From positions 1 to 64,000 of the forward strand of contig JAGBIY010000010.1 in assembly GCA_017934745.1 (NCBI GenBank): a stretch of 64,000 nt of DNA. The letters are read 5' to 3'. Numbering within the stretch: the first letter of the stretch is position 1; each line of letters starts with the position of its first letter. The position numbers and the translations under genes were made by a program. The notes beneath the pieces are model-generated. The model had not been told where the DNA came from. It worked only from the letters and a program-made list of their open reading frames with translations, and made no database searches. Below are positions 50,815 to 60,029 of the stretch, in pieces. This DNA comes from Treponema sp. (GTDB taxonomy: Bacteria; Spirochaetota; Spirochaetia; Treponematales; Treponemataceae).

Positions 50815-50853
50815 TGCAAAAAAAGACGGCGGAGAACGAATCCCACCGTCTTT
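50815..50853 (-). terminator. Terminator of the SEC-C protein gene
   Basis: AAAGACGG (50822-50829) and CCGTCTTT (50846-50853) pair around a 16-base loop and are followed on the minus strand by a run of T. It lies about 70 bases past the SEC-C gene stop and before rlmB. Confidence 0.75.
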
Positions 50854-50920
50854 CAAATTCCCTAAAACAAAATCAACTTATCGACCGCAGCAAGAATTTC
50901 CAATTCTTGTTCAAGGTCGC

Positions 50921-51424
50921 TTAGCGACCGCAACACTTCTTGTACTTCTTTCCAGAACCGCACGGGCACGGGTCGTTTCTTCCGACCTTCTCGCCCTCGC
51001 GGACGACAGTCATCGGCTTGACGCTTCCGACAGAGTACATCCAGTTTCCGTCGATTTTCTTGAAGTAGCCGATTTCGTGGTGGACTTCGCGGAGATTCTG
51101 CTTCGTCGTGTAGGTAGCCTCGAATTCCACGATTCCCTCATCGTCCTCTTCCTTTCCCTTCTCTGTGCGGAGAATCTTGAGGCCGTGCCAAGTAGAGTTC
51201 TTCGCCCAGTCCTCAGTCGCCTTCCTGTCGATTTCGGCGATTTTTTCGCCCTCCTCGCAAGAATTGATGATGAAGTCGATTTCCTGTTTCTCGTAGGAAG
51301 AATAGCGGGCGCGCATCAAAGCCTCGGCCGTAGGAGCCTTCGCTGTTCCCTTGATGATTGGCTCGCAGCATTCCTCGTATGTTTTTCCTGAGCCGCACGG
51401 GCACAAATTCTTTTTCTCTGCCAT
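50921..51424 (-). CDS. YchJ-like protein with two SEC-C zinc motifs
   Basis: 167 residues from ATG 51424 behind AAAGGAAA. An N-terminal SEC-C motif '[13 protein letters not shown]' (about 7-19), a middle NTF2-like domain ('[20 protein letters not shown]') and a C-terminal second motif '[15 protein letters not shown]'. This is the UPF0225/YchJ plan with an added C-terminal SEC-C tail. The tail binds zinc and in SecA contacts SecB or ribosomes. The role here is unknown. Confidence 0.85.
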   Translation of the reverse strand: MAEKKNLCPCGSGKTYEECCEPIIKGTAKAPTAEALMRARYSSYEKQEIDFIINSCEEGEKIAEIDRKATEDWAKNSTWHGLKILRTEKGKEEDDEGIVEFEATYTTKQNLREVHHEIGYFKKIDGNWMYSVGSVKPMTVVREGEKVGRNDPCPCGSGKKYKKCCGR

Positions 51425-51618
51425 TTTGATTTCCTTTTTTGTGGGCAATCTTCGACATTTCTCTCCGATTCCCAAATTTCTTGTTTTAAAGTGATGAAAT
51501 TATACCAAATGTGCCAAAGCGTTTTCAACGATTGGACAATTTCAGTAAAATTGAAGCGAACAGAAATACAGAAATTTTCAAAAGCAAACAATTTTCACTA
51601 AATTTTCAGAGGACAAAA

Positions 51619-53679
51619 ATGTCAAACTTTTATTCATCATACGACGTCGCCGTAGTCGGAGGCGGGCACGCTGGTGTCGAGGCGGCTCTTTCATGCGCCA
51701 GAATGGGACTCCAGACCATCCTCATAACGCAGACAATCGACTCGATAGCGAGGCTGTCGTGCAACCCGTCCATCGGAGGAATCGCGAAGGGGAACATCGT
51801 CAGGGAAATCGACGCGCTCGGCGGTGAGATGGGGAAAATCATAGACAAATCGATGATTCAGTTCAGGATGCTCAACAAAAGCCGGGGGCCGGCAGTGCAG
51901 GCACCGCGCTCGCAGGCCGACAAAATCCTCTACTCGCAGATAGCGCGGCAGACCGTGGAGACCACCCCGAACCTGCACACGCTCATGGACACCGTGGTGG
52001 ACGTCTTGACGACCGAGAGCGACGAGGAGCTGCCGCCGAACACGGAAAGCCAGCAGAAGGGACAGATTCCGGGAGAGCGCACAGAAGAAAAGTCTCTCAC
52101 GAAAGCCGCAAAATCTGGAAAAAGGCAGAAAGTCACTGCCGTCGTGACGGAAAGGGGAAGAATCATACCGGTGAGAGCGGCGGTGCTGACGACGGGCACC
52201 TTCCTCGGCGGGCGGATTTTCATCGGCGAATACGACGCTCCGTGCGGAAGGGTCGGAGAGCAGGGAGCGTTCGGACTCACACAGAGCCTGAACCGGCTCG
52301 GATTCACCACGGGAAGGCTCAAGACGGGAACGCCCCCCAGAATCCTCAGGCACACGATAGACTTCTCCAAACTCGAAGAGAATGCGGGAGACAGCGAAAT
52401 AATCCCTTTCAGCTTCGAGAACGAGAAAGTCGAGCGGCCGATGGTGCCGTGCCACATCGTCTACACGAACGAGGAGACGCACAGGATAATCAGGGAGAAC
52501 ATCGGACGCTCGCCGCTCTACTCTGGAAAAATCAGCGGAGTCGGGCCGCGCTACTGCCCCTCAATCGAAGACAAGGTTATGAGATTCGCGGAAAGGGAGC
52601 GGCACCAGCTTTTCGTGGAGCCTGAGTCGCTGATGACGGACGAAATCTACTTGAACGGACTTTCGTCGTCGCTCCCGGAGGAAGTGCAGGACGCTTTCCT
52701 TCGCACGATGCCGGGCTTCGAGAACTGCCACGTCGCGCGCCCGGGCTACGCCGTGGAATACGACTACGTGGAGCCGACGCAGCTTTTCGCCTCGCTCGAG
52801 ACGAAGAGGGTCGCGGGACTTTTCGACGCAGGGCAGATAAACGGAACGTCGGGCTACGAGGAAGCCGCCGGACAGGGACTTGTCGCGGGCATAAACGCAG
52901 GACTCTACGCGAGGGCGCACAAGGAGCTTTGCGGAAGCCTTCCGCCGTCGAGGAGCGGGCTTGGGCAGTCGCCGTCGTCGGCCGAAAAAGGCTGCTTCCA
53001 GCCGAAGCCGAACTTCACGGAGGAAGAACTCAAGCGTTTCGCGGAAATCTCTGACAGGGAGACGGAACTCGTGAACAAATACCTCGAAGAAAACGCGAAA
53101 TCGAACGGAAACGGAAATTTCAGGAAGATACCGGAATGGAAGCCGCTCATCCTCGGACGCGACGAAGCGTACATCGGAGTCTTGATAGACGATTTGGTGA
53201 CACTCGGAACGAAGGAGCCGTACAGAATGTTCACCGCGAGGGCCGAGTACAGGCTCAAGCTCAGGCACGACACGGCCGACAGGAGGCTTTCGAAAAAGGC
53301 GTTCGATGTCGGAACAAAGACGGAGGCGCAGCTGAAGGCGACAGAGCTCAAGTACCAGCAGGTCGACGAGGCAGTGGAAATCATCCTCAAGAGACCGGAC
53401 GCGGAGAACCCAGGATTCCCGCACCTCGTCTGGGAAATAGCGCAGGAGGACGCGAAGTACAAATACTACATCGAAAAGCAAGACGCGCGCGTCGAGAAGA
53501 TGCACAAGATGGAGAAATTCCACATTCCGCTCGACTTCGACTACGGCAAGATTCCAGCGTTGAGCGCGGAAAGCCGGCAGAAGCTCGAAGCCGTGCGCCC
53601 GCTCACACTGGGGCAGGCGTCGAGGATTTCGGGCATCAGGAACAGCGACATAATGCTCTTGATGGTCTACCTGAAATAG
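51619..53679 (+). CDS. mnmG: tRNA uridine-34 5-carboxymethylaminomethyl enzyme MnmG (GidA)
   Basis: 686 residues from ATG 51619 behind AGAGGA. The FAD-binding opening is 'DVAVVGGGHAGVEAALSCAR', with 'NPSIGGIAKGNIVREIDALG', 'LKTGTPPRI', 'GRSPLYSGKISGVGPRYCPS', 'GLFDAGQINGTSGYEEAAGQ' and the C-terminal 'LTLGQASRISGIRNSDIMLL'. With MnmE it modifies tRNA wobble uridines. Two unusual insertions are present: about 38 polar residues at 131-170 and about 65 residues at roughly 425-490 ('SLPPSRSGLGQSPSSAEKGC'). Confidence 0.95.
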   Translation: MSNFYSSYDVAVVGGGHAGVEAALSCARMGLQTILITQTIDSIARLSCNPSIGGIAKGNIVREIDALGGEMGKIIDKSMIQFRMLNKSRGPAVQAPRSQADKILYSQIARQTVETTPNLHTLMDTVVDVLTTESDEELPPNTESQQKGQIPGERTEEKSLTKAAKSGKRQKVTAVVTERGRIIPVRAAVLTTGTFLGGRIFIGEYDAPCGRVGEQGAFGLTQSLNRLGFTTGRLKTGTPPRILRHTIDFSKLEENAGDSEIIPFSFENEKVERPMVPCHIVYTNEETHRIIRENIGRSPLYSGKISGVGPRYCPSIEDKVMRFAERERHQLFVEPESLMTDEIYLNGLSSSLPEEVQDAFLRTMPGFENCHVARPGYAVEYDYVEPTQLFASLETKRVAGLFDAGQINGTSGYEEAAGQGLVAGINAGLYARAHKELCGSLPPSRSGLGQSPSSAEKGCFQPKPNFTEEELKRFAEISDRETELVNKYLEENAKSNGNGNFRKIPEWKPLILGRDEAYIGVLIDDLVTLGTKEPYRMFTARAEYRLKLRHDTADRRLSKKAFDVGTKTEAQLKATELKYQQVDEAVEIILKRPDAENPGFPHLVWEIAQEDAKYKYYIEKQDARVEKMHKMEKFHIPLDFDYGKIPALSAESRQKLEAVRPLTLGQASRISGIRNSDIMLLMVYLK

Positions 53680-53696
53680 GATTTTTTACTGAAGAA

Positions 53697-54500
53697 TCAA
53701 AGCGATTCGGCGAAGTCGGAAAGGTTGATTCCGTGGAAGAGATAGTTCCCGGAACCGACCTTGACCTCGACCCCCGAATCGCGGAGGATGCGCATCCTGT
53801 TCAAAAGCTCGGAACCGGCAAGGCGGAAATTGTCGGGCGTGAAAATCGCCGCTATCCCCTGCTCGGCAAGGAAAGACTTGTTGGCGAGGAAAAAATCAGC
53901 GTCGAAAAGGGAATTTCCGACGACCTCGTTCGGCACCACCTTCTGAATAACCTGGTCGTCGATTGTCTTCATCTCCTCGAAAAGCGAGAAGTCAATCTTC
54001 ACCTTCTGGTTGTGCCTCTTCACCGAATAGATGAACCTGTTGTATTTTTTCGGGTCGCAGAGAAAATCTACTCCCTTGAAGCAAACGCCGAGGAATTCTC
54101 CGCTTCCGAGCAGGGAAAAGGCCGCCGCCACCGAATCGTCGCTGAAATTCTCCTTTATGCCGCTGTCGATTTGGAGATAGAACTTCAGTTCCATGCCCTT
54201 CGAGCCGTATTCCTTCCGGATTTCCTGCACGACGGAGACGAGCGACTTCGGCGTGTCGAAGCCCTTCATGGCGTAAAGCGGAAGATTGCACACGGCCTGT
54301 TCGACAAAATGTGAGTAAGACTCCGATATGGAGCCCTCAAAAAGACAACGCGCGTCGGCTTCAGAATTCATTCTGACAACGGAAAAACCCATCGTCTCCT
54401 TCGGAGAAATTCCCGGAATGTAGAATCCAGACCATTTCTCGAACGCCATCTGGTTCATTCCCGCCTCAAGGTTCAGATTCGAATCAATTTTACCCGTCAT
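53697..54500 (-). CDS. Unrecognised protein, possible degenerate adenosine-deaminase relative
   Basis: 267 residues. No family is recognised with certainty. The second half has an alternating strand-helix pattern ('LKFYLQIDSG', 'GEFLGVCFKGVDFLC', 'VKIDFSLFEEMKT', 'AAIFTPDNFRLAGSELLNRM', 'VEVKVGSGNYLFHGINLSDF') that resembles the last part of the adjacent deaminase ('EICPTSNVF...', 'CVTLNTDDPLFF...'). The catalytic H and D residues are not there. It starts nine bases after the deaminase stop, so they are co-translated. A paralogue turned partner protein is one reading; an unrelated TIM-barrel protein is another. Confidence 0.55.
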   Translation of the reverse strand: MTGKIDSNLNLEAGMNQMAFEKWSGFYIPGISPKETMGFSVVRMNSEADARCLFEGSISESYSHFVEQAVCNLPLYAMKGFDTPKSLVSVVQEIRKEYGSKGMELKFYLQIDSGIKENFSDDSVAAAFSLLGSGEFLGVCFKGVDFLCDPKKYNRFIYSVKRHNQKVKIDFSLFEEMKTIDDQVIQKVVPNEVVGNSLFDADFFLANKSFLAEQGIAAIFTPDNFRLAGSELLNRMRILRDSGVEVKVGSGNYLFHGINLSDFAESL

Positions 54501-54509
54501 ACAAATCCC

Positions 54510-55535
54510 CTAAGCCCACTCGCCGTCGATTTTCTTCAAGAATTCCGACTTCTCGCCATCGGAAAGGAACGAAGCCCTGAAACTGTTCTTCACGATTTCC
54601 TTCAACTCGCTTTTTTTGAACCCTATTTTTGAATAGGCGTTCCAATACTCGTCGAGCAACTCGACCTTGAAGAAGAGCGGATCGTCGGTGTTCAGCGTCA
54701 CGCAGATTCCCTTGTCGAAGAATTTGCGAATCGGATGCTCATTCAGTTTCTTCACGTATTTCTTCGTGAACACGTTGCTGGTGGGGCATATCTCAAGCGG
54801 GATTTTTCTTTGCACAAGGGTGTCCATCAGCTTTTCGTCGAAGACGGACGATATTCCATGCCCGATTCTAGAAGCCTTGAGTATGTCGATTGTGTCCCAG
54901 ACGGATTCAGGCCCCACGTCCTCCCCCGCATGGGCTACGGCGACAAGCCCGTTCTCGACCGCCCTCTTGAAGACCGGCCCGAACTCGCGCGCGGGTCCCT
55001 TCGACTCCGCTCCACCAAGCCCGATTCCTATCACTTCGGGAATCTTGTTCGCCAGAATCAAATCAAGGTTGCTCTCGGAATTGGCCAGCCCGAAAGTCCT
55101 CGAAACGTCAAGGAGCATTTTCACGTCGACGCCGGTCTCCTCTTTGAGCTTCGCTATGTTCCTGTGGTAGCTTTCCATCATCGCCCCGAACTCGAACCCC
55201 TTCTTGAGGAACGCGGACGGGGAAGCGAAGACCTCCGCATAGGAAATTCCGTTCCTGACGATGTAGTCCTTCAAATCATCGAATATCAAGTCGAAATCGT
55301 CGACGGACTCGTACAAGTCCTGCACCTTCAAGTATGCCTGTATGAATCCGTTCAAGTCGCTGTAGTCGAAAATGCACTTTATCTGCTCGGCGGCTTCCGC
55401 CTTGGACACTCCGGGGTACTTCTTCATATAAAGCCGGGTGATGGAATCAAAACTGATTACAGCCTCTATGTGCAGATGCAACTCCGCCTTGGGCACTTTC
55501 CTGAAAAAATCATAAAAATCAGATTTGACGATCAT
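54510..55535 (-). CDS. add: Adenosine/AMP deaminase family amidohydrolase
   Basis: 341 residues from ATG 55535 with GGAG upstream. Zinc-binding 'PKAELHLHIEAVIS' (H20, H22), the substrate-specific lid, 'VAHAGEDVGPESVWD', 'ASRIGHGISSVF' and the zinc/base Asp pair 'LNTDDPLFF' are all present. It deaminates adenosine (possibly adenine or a modified nucleoside) to the inosine form in purine salvage. It lies in a minus-strand run with PepF and the esterase, 93 bases after pepF. Confidence 0.88.
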   Translation of the reverse strand: MIVKSDFYDFFRKVPKAELHLHIEAVISFDSITRLYMKKYPGVSKAEAAEQIKCIFDYSDLNGFIQAYLKVQDLYESVDDFDLIFDDLKDYIVRNGISYAEVFASPSAFLKKGFEFGAMMESYHRNIAKLKEETGVDVKMLLDVSRTFGLANSESNLDLILANKIPEVIGIGLGGAESKGPAREFGPVFKRAVENGLVAVAHAGEDVGPESVWDTIDILKASRIGHGISSVFDEKLMDTLVQRKIPLEICPTSNVFTKKYVKKLNEHPIRKFFDKGICVTLNTDDPLFFKVELLDEYWNAYSKIGFKKSELKEIVKNSFRASFLSDGEKSEFLKKIDGEWA

Positions 55536-55628
55536 CACCAAGCTCCAGTCGATTCGATTTGACGATGGAAGGCTCTGGAAAACCGGAGAGTTTTTCAAAG
55601 TCTTCCATGTTGTTTTTGATTATCGGCA

Positions 55629-57431
55629 TTATTTCAAATTAAGTGAAGATTCAAGCTCGTCTACGAGACGAGCGAACACGTCCAACGCGCTCTGCACAGG
55701 CTCCGGGCTGGACATGTCCACGCCGGCGACCTTCAGGCTCTCGATAGGATACCTTGAGCCTCCCGACCTCAAGAACTTGAAGTAGTCCTCCCGCTCCTTC
55801 TCGCCGCCCTCGGTGACCCTCTTCGCGAGCGCGAGCGAAGCCGAGATTCCCGTGGCGTACTTGTAGACGTAGAACGAGCCGTAGAAGTGCGGAATACGCA
55901 GCCCCTCCATGTCGCTCGAATCCTCGAAGACCATCTCAGGCCCGAAGTACTGTTCCAAAAGACCCCTGTAGATTTTCCTGAGCACGTCCGCGGAAAGGGG
56001 GACGCCGTTCTCCACCGACTCGTGCGCCTTGAGCTCGAATTCCGCGAACATCGTCTGCCTGTGAAGCGTCGCGAGGATGTCGTTCGCCCTCATCGCGAGC
56101 AGGTAGTTCCTCATGTCCGCATCCTTCGCGTTCTTCAGAAGATGCTCGAACACAAGCTCCTCGTTGAAAGTCGAAGCGACCTCCGCCTCGAAAATCGTGT
56201 AGCCGTATTGCATGAAGGGGTTGCTGTTCTTGGAGTACCACGAGTGCATTGAGTGCCCGCCCTCGTGCGCCATCGTGAACACGTCCCTGATATCGTCGTC
56301 CTTGTAGTTCAGGAGAATGTACGGATAGCCGGTGTAGACGCCGGAAGAGAACGCGCCGCTCCTCTTGCCCTTGTTCTCGTACCTGTCGACCCAGCCGCCA
56401 AGAAGCCCTGAGCAGAGGGTGTCCGTGTACTCCTTTCCGAGAGGGGCGAGCGCGCCGCGGCAAATCTCCACGGCCTCGTCGTAGCTGGTCTTCGTCTTCA
56501 CGTTCTTCACGAGGGGAACGTACACGTCGTAGTGCCTGAGCTCGTCCACGCCGAGCACCTTCTTCCTGAGAGAGTAGAATTTGTGCAGAGCCGGAAGGTT
56601 CTTGTGCACGGTGTCGATGAGGTTCTTGTAGACAGAGACGGGCACCTTGTCGCCGTAGAGCTTGGACTCAAGGGAAGAGCCGTATCCGCGGGCGCGCGCC
56701 ACGAACACGTCGTGCTGGACGCTCCCGGAATAGAGCGCGGCGATGGTGTTCCGGTTCCTCACGAAGCCGTCGTAGAATTTGTCGTACGCCTCCTTCCTCA
56801 CGCTCCTGTCGGGGTTCTGCATGAAGAGCGACCATGTGGACTGCGTGAGCGGCTGCTCCTCCCCGTCCACACTGACAAAGCCGAACTGCAGGTCGACGTT
56901 CGTGAGCATGCTGAAGGCGTTGTGCGCCGTCTGGGCGGACTCCGCCTGGAGGGAGAGGATGCGCTCCTCCTTTTCGCTGAGCGTATACGGCTTGTAGTGG
57001 AGCGACTTCCTCACATAAATCCTGTAGTCGTCGAATTCCTTCCTTGAGAGCCACTCGTCGATTTTCGCGTCGTCAATCGACATGAGCTCCGGGTCGAAGA
57101 AAGACGTCTCGGCGAGAGCCTTGGTATAGGCCATCGTAGCCCTTCCGTCCTTGTCCTGCGAGGCGGGGTCGCCCTCGTCGGCGGTGAGCTTGAGTCCGGC
57201 GTAGTTCGAGACCGTCTCAAGCACCCTGTACAAAGCCTCCAAAGCCTTCAAAGCCCCCAAAAGAGACTCAGCGGACTCGCCGAGCTTCCCCTTGAAAGCG
57301 GCCACGGCCCCGGAAAGAGACGGAATAGAGGCAAGCGCGGCCTCCCAGTCCGAATCCGATTTGTAGAGAGTGGTCAAATCCCACTTGTCGCCCTCAGGCA
57401 CGTCCTTTCTTTCTGGAATGTTCTTAGCCAT
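55629..57431 (-). CDS. pepF: Oligoendopeptidase F (M3B)
   Basis: 600 residues, the usual length. The zinc motif HExxH is 'FTMAHEGGHSMHSWYS' (H389, E390, H393) with the downstream Glu in 'TIFEAEVASTFNEELVFEHL'. The N-terminal 'WDLTTLYKSDSDWEAALAS' and 'YDKFYDGFVRNRNTIAALYS' are typical of PepF. It degrades short peptides in the cytosol. It follows the esterase gene by 51 bases. Confidence 0.96.
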   Translation of the reverse strand: MAKNIPERKDVPEGDKWDLTTLYKSDSDWEAALASIPSLSGAVAAFKGKLGESAESLLGALKALEALYRVLETVSNYAGLKLTADEGDPASQDKDGRATMAYTKALAETSFFDPELMSIDDAKIDEWLSRKEFDDYRIYVRKSLHYKPYTLSEKEERILSLQAESAQTAHNAFSMLTNVDLQFGFVSVDGEEQPLTQSTWSLFMQNPDRSVRKEAYDKFYDGFVRNRNTIAALYSGSVQHDVFVARARGYGSSLESKLYGDKVPVSVYKNLIDTVHKNLPALHKFYSLRKKVLGVDELRHYDVYVPLVKNVKTKTSYDEAVEICRGALAPLGKEYTDTLCSGLLGGWVDRYENKGKRSGAFSSGVYTGYPYILLNYKDDDIRDVFTMAHEGGHSMHSWYSKNSNPFMQYGYTIFEAEVASTFNEELVFEHLLKNAKDADMRNYLLAMRANDILATLHRQTMFAEFELKAHESVENGVPLSADVLRKIYRGLLEQYFGPEMVFEDSSDMEGLRIPHFYGSFYVYKYATGISASLALAKRVTEGGEKEREDYFKFLRSGGSRYPIESLKVAGVDMSSPEPVQSALDVFARLVDELESSLNLK

Positions 57432-57482
57432 TTTTCTAATTTCTCCTTGTTCTTCCTTCCTTTCTTTTCCTTATATTTCTCA

Positions 57483-58322
57483 TCAGGCCTTGTTCTCCGG
57501 CCTGCCCTCGAACCAGTTCCTGAAAAGCTCCGGCCAGACGCTGCACTCCTTCTCCTGGCAGCTTCCGTCAGCCTTCGCAGTCTTCGCGGTGGCGAGGGAA
57601 AGTCCGTGGCAGCCGCGCTCGAAAAGGTGGTACTCGAACGGAATGCCCGAAAGCCTGAGCGCGGACACGAGCCTGAACGAATTCTCCATCGGGACGGACT
57701 CGTCGGCGGTCGTGTGCCAGATGAACGAAGGCGGGAACGACTCGTCGATGTGCTCCTCGATGCTCACGAATTCCCTCACGTCGAGGTTGTTTTTTCCGAG
57801 GACGTTCCGAATTGAATCCTCGTGGCAGAAATTTATGTCGGAAGTTATGACCGGATAGCAGAGGATGAGGAAATTCGGCCGGGTCTCCTCGGGCGTGTAC
57901 GGAAGAAGATCCTGGATTATCCCGGACCGCCAGTAACATCCGAGCGACGCGGCTAGATGCCCGCCCGCGCTGAAACCGCAGACGATTATCCTGTTTTCGT
58001 CGACGTTCCATTCATCCGCGTTCCGTCTGACGAGCGCGACAGCCTCGGCAAGGTCGCACATCGCGGCAGGGAACTCCATCGGAGCCAGTGAATAGCTCAG
58101 CACCATCGCGTGATAGCCGAGCGCATTCATCTTCTTCGCAACAGGCTCCGATTCCCGTTCCGAAAGATGCTCGTACCCTCCGCCGGGACAAACCACGACC
58201 ATCGGAAGTTTCTTTTCCGTGTCGAGCATGAACGTCCTGACGAACGGCTTCTGATTCGAGTTGTCGATTTTACCCGAATAGTTTACCGGAAGTTGAATTG
58301 TCTCAGATTTTTTTTCACTCAT
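57483..58322 (-). CDS. Alpha/beta-hydrolase esterase (acetylxylan/acetyl-esterase-like)
   Basis: 279 residues with the oxyanion loop 'VVVCPGGGYEHLSE', nucleophile Ser118 in 'VCGFSAGGHLAAS', Asp207 in 'HTTADESVPMENS' and His239 in 'ERGCHGLSLA'. This is the Aes/BD-FAE type common in gut bacteria for removing acetyl groups from plant polysaccharide fragments; cytosolic, no signal peptide. Substrate is inferred only. Confidence 0.88.
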   Translation of the reverse strand: MSEKKSETIQLPVNYSGKIDNSNQKPFVRTFMLDTEKKLPMVVVCPGGGYEHLSERESEPVAKKMNALGYHAMVLSYSLAPMEFPAAMCDLAEAVALVRRNADEWNVDENRIIVCGFSAGGHLAASLGCYWRSGIIQDLLPYTPEETRPNFLILCYPVITSDINFCHEDSIRNVLGKNNLDVREFVSIEEHIDESFPPSFIWHTTADESVPMENSFRLVSALRLSGIPFEYHLFERGCHGLSLATAKTAKADGSCQEKECSVWPELFRNWFEGRPENKA

Positions 58323-58363
58323 TGTTCGATTCTAGCGCAAAAGGCTTTCGCGCAAAAGACAAA

Positions 58364-58405
58364 AAAAAATCCGCGCTTAAAGGAGGAGAAACTGCGCGGA
58401 TTTTT
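58364..58405. terminator. Bidirectional terminator-like hairpin with SD sequence in its loop
   Basis: AAATCCGCGC (58367-58376) and GCGCGGATTT (58394-58403) form a 10-bp stem with A-run left and T-run right. The 17-base loop contains AAAGGAGGAG, a perfect ribosome-binding sequence with no start codon in reach. Confidence 0.75.
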
Positions 58406-58745
58406 ATAGGAGGTCGCACCTGACAGATGCAACCGAGAAACGTTAAAAACTGACGAAAGATTTTTGGCGTTTCTGTTTTTCTTGCTGCTGAGAAGTATAT
58501 TAGACTTGAATATGATTTAAATCAATACCTTTTTGTGTTTTTTTCTGCTTTTTTCTGCTTTTTTTCGGAAATCTTTTGATTTTCATCACATCGCACTGAA
58601 AACGCTTGAATATTTCGCAAACAATACAGTCCTTTACACAAATTTCATTGAGGCGAATCTGCAATTTTCTCGGCAATCTGATAGAATCACATCGGAACAA
58701 AAAACACGCGCCCGGAGAGAAAGGTCACGGGCGGAAGGGGAAAAA
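58406..58745 (+). promoter_or_regulatory. Long leader region of pfs-luxS with secondary structure
   Basis: 340 bases without a gene. AGGAGGTCGCACCTGACAGA near 58408-58430 contains the small palindrome AGGT-CGC-ACCT. AGAAACG (58436-58442) pairs with CGTTTCT (58468-58474), with an inner AAAAA/TTTTT pairing, followed by GTTTTTC, which could be a second terminator or attenuator. Two CTTTTTTCTGC-type pyrimidine tracts and AT-rich sequence follow to the GGAAGGGG ribosome site of pfs. No known riboswitch was matched. Confidence 0.4.
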
Positions 58746-59447
58746 ATGCAAAGAATCGGAATAATAGGGGCGATGGACGAGGAAGTCTCCTACCTCAAGT
58801 CGATAGCCGAGGACAAGACCGAGAAGGACGGTTTCGTCTCAGGGAAAATCGGAGGGAAGGAAGTCGTCATAGTGATGAGCGGAATCGGCAAGGTGAACGC
58901 GGCGTTGTGCGCGCAGAGGCTCATCAGGGAGTTCGGGGCGACGCGCGTCATCAACACGGGAATAGCGGGCGCGGCCGGAAAGGGGCTTAGCGTGCTGGAC
59001 ATGGTGGCTTCCACGGACGCGGTGTACCACGACTTCGACGTGACGGGATTCGGCTACAAGCCCACTGTGATACCCCGCATGGAGACTTCGGAATTCAAGG
59101 CGGACGAGCGCATGAGGAAGGCGGCACTGGAGTCGTTCAACGAGCTGAAGGACACGGAAGACTTCAGGAACCACAAAATCGTTGAGGGGAGGATAGCGTC
59201 CGGCGACCAGTTCATATCGAGCAGGGAGGTCAAGGACAGGATAATCGCCCTCTGCGCCCCGGCCTGCGTGGAGATGGAGGGCGCGGCCATAGCGCACGCG
59301 TGCTTCGTCAACAAGACCCCGTTCCTCATCCTCAGATGCATGAGCGACTGCGCGGACGACGGCGAGGAGGCGACGTACAGCTTCAACGACAAGACCGCCG
59401 CGAACATGAGCGCGCTCACAGTGAAAGGAATCATAGAACGCTTGTAA
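58746..59447 (+). CDS. mtnN: 5'-methylthioadenosine/S-adenosylhomocysteine nucleosidase
   Basis: 233 residues from ATG 58746 behind GGAAGGGG. It opens 'RIGIIGAMDEEVSYLKSI' (catalytic Glu near 12) and contains 'VIVMSGIGKVNAALCAQRLI', 'INTGIAGAAGKGLSVLDMV', 'IASGDQFISS', 'CVEMEGAAIAHACFV' and the catalytic Asp in 'LRCMSDCADDG'. It splits SAH to S-ribosylhomocysteine and adenine, feeding LuxS 34 bases downstream. Confidence 0.95.
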   Translation: MQRIGIIGAMDEEVSYLKSIAEDKTEKDGFVSGKIGGKEVVIVMSGIGKVNAALCAQRLIREFGATRVINTGIAGAAGKGLSVLDMVASTDAVYHDFDVTGFGYKPTVIPRMETSEFKADERMRKAALESFNELKDTEDFRNHKIVEGRIASGDQFISSREVKDRIIALCAPACVEMEGAAIAHACFVNKTPFLILRCMSDCADDGEEATYSFNDKTAANMSALTVKGIIERL

Positions 59448-59481
59448 TATAGGAAGTTTTTAATTTTTGGAGGTGAAAAAC

Positions 59482-59958
59482 ATGCCAGAGCTGAAGAAGT
59501 ACAATGTGGACTCGTTCAATTTGGACCACACGAAAGTGGTGGCTCCGTTCGTGAGGACGGCGGCGAATAAAGTCGGAGAGAAAGGCGACGTGGTGACGAA
59601 GTTCGACATAAGGATATGCCAGCCGAACAAGGAATTCATGCCAACTGGGGCGATACACACGATAGAGCACATAGTCGCGGAGTACCTGAGGGACGAGATA
59701 GACACGGTGATTGACTTCTCACCGATGGGATGCAGGACAGGATTCTACCTGACGGTCTGGGGCGACGTGGACGAGGAGTTCATCGCCAGCCACCTGCTTC
59801 CGGTCTTCAAGAAAGTCGCAGAATGGGAGGGAGACATACCGGCGGCGAACGAGATACAGTGCGGCAACTACCGCGACATGGACCTCGAAGGGGCGAAGCA
59901 CTTCGCCAAGCAGTGGGTGGACGGAATAGAGAGCAAGGGCTGGAACTGCTACAAGTGA
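59482..59958 (+). CDS. luxS: S-ribosylhomocysteine lyase
   Basis: 158 residues from ATG 59482, with GGAGGT eight bases upstream. Metal ligands are H59 and H63 in 'TGAIHTIEHIVAEYL' and C127 in 'EIQCGNYRDMD'; the catalytic Cys84 is in 'MGCRTGFYL'. It makes homocysteine and DPD, the precursor of AI-2. Directly after pfs it forms a complete SAH recycling unit. A hairpin (59977-59983 with 60005-60011) follows but lacks a T-run. Confidence 0.96.
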   Translation: MPELKKYNVDSFNLDHTKVVAPFVRTAANKVGEKGDVVTKFDIRICQPNKEFMPTGAIHTIEHIVAEYLRDEIDTVIDFSPMGCRTGFYLTVWGDVDEEFIASHLLPVFKKVAEWEGDIPAANEIQCGNYRDMDLEGAKHFAKQWVDGIESKGWNCYK

Positions 59959-60029
59959 CCGACACGGAATAAAAACAGACCTGTCCGACCGCTTAGGCAC
60001 CGCTCAGGTCTAATCAGGAGTTTCTCTGA

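Noticed and set aside
58406..58470. Tiny gene after AGGAGGT (ATG at about 58427, eight codons)
   Set aside because: The spacing of 12 bases is long and an eight-codon frame has no support; it is kept only as part of the leader description.
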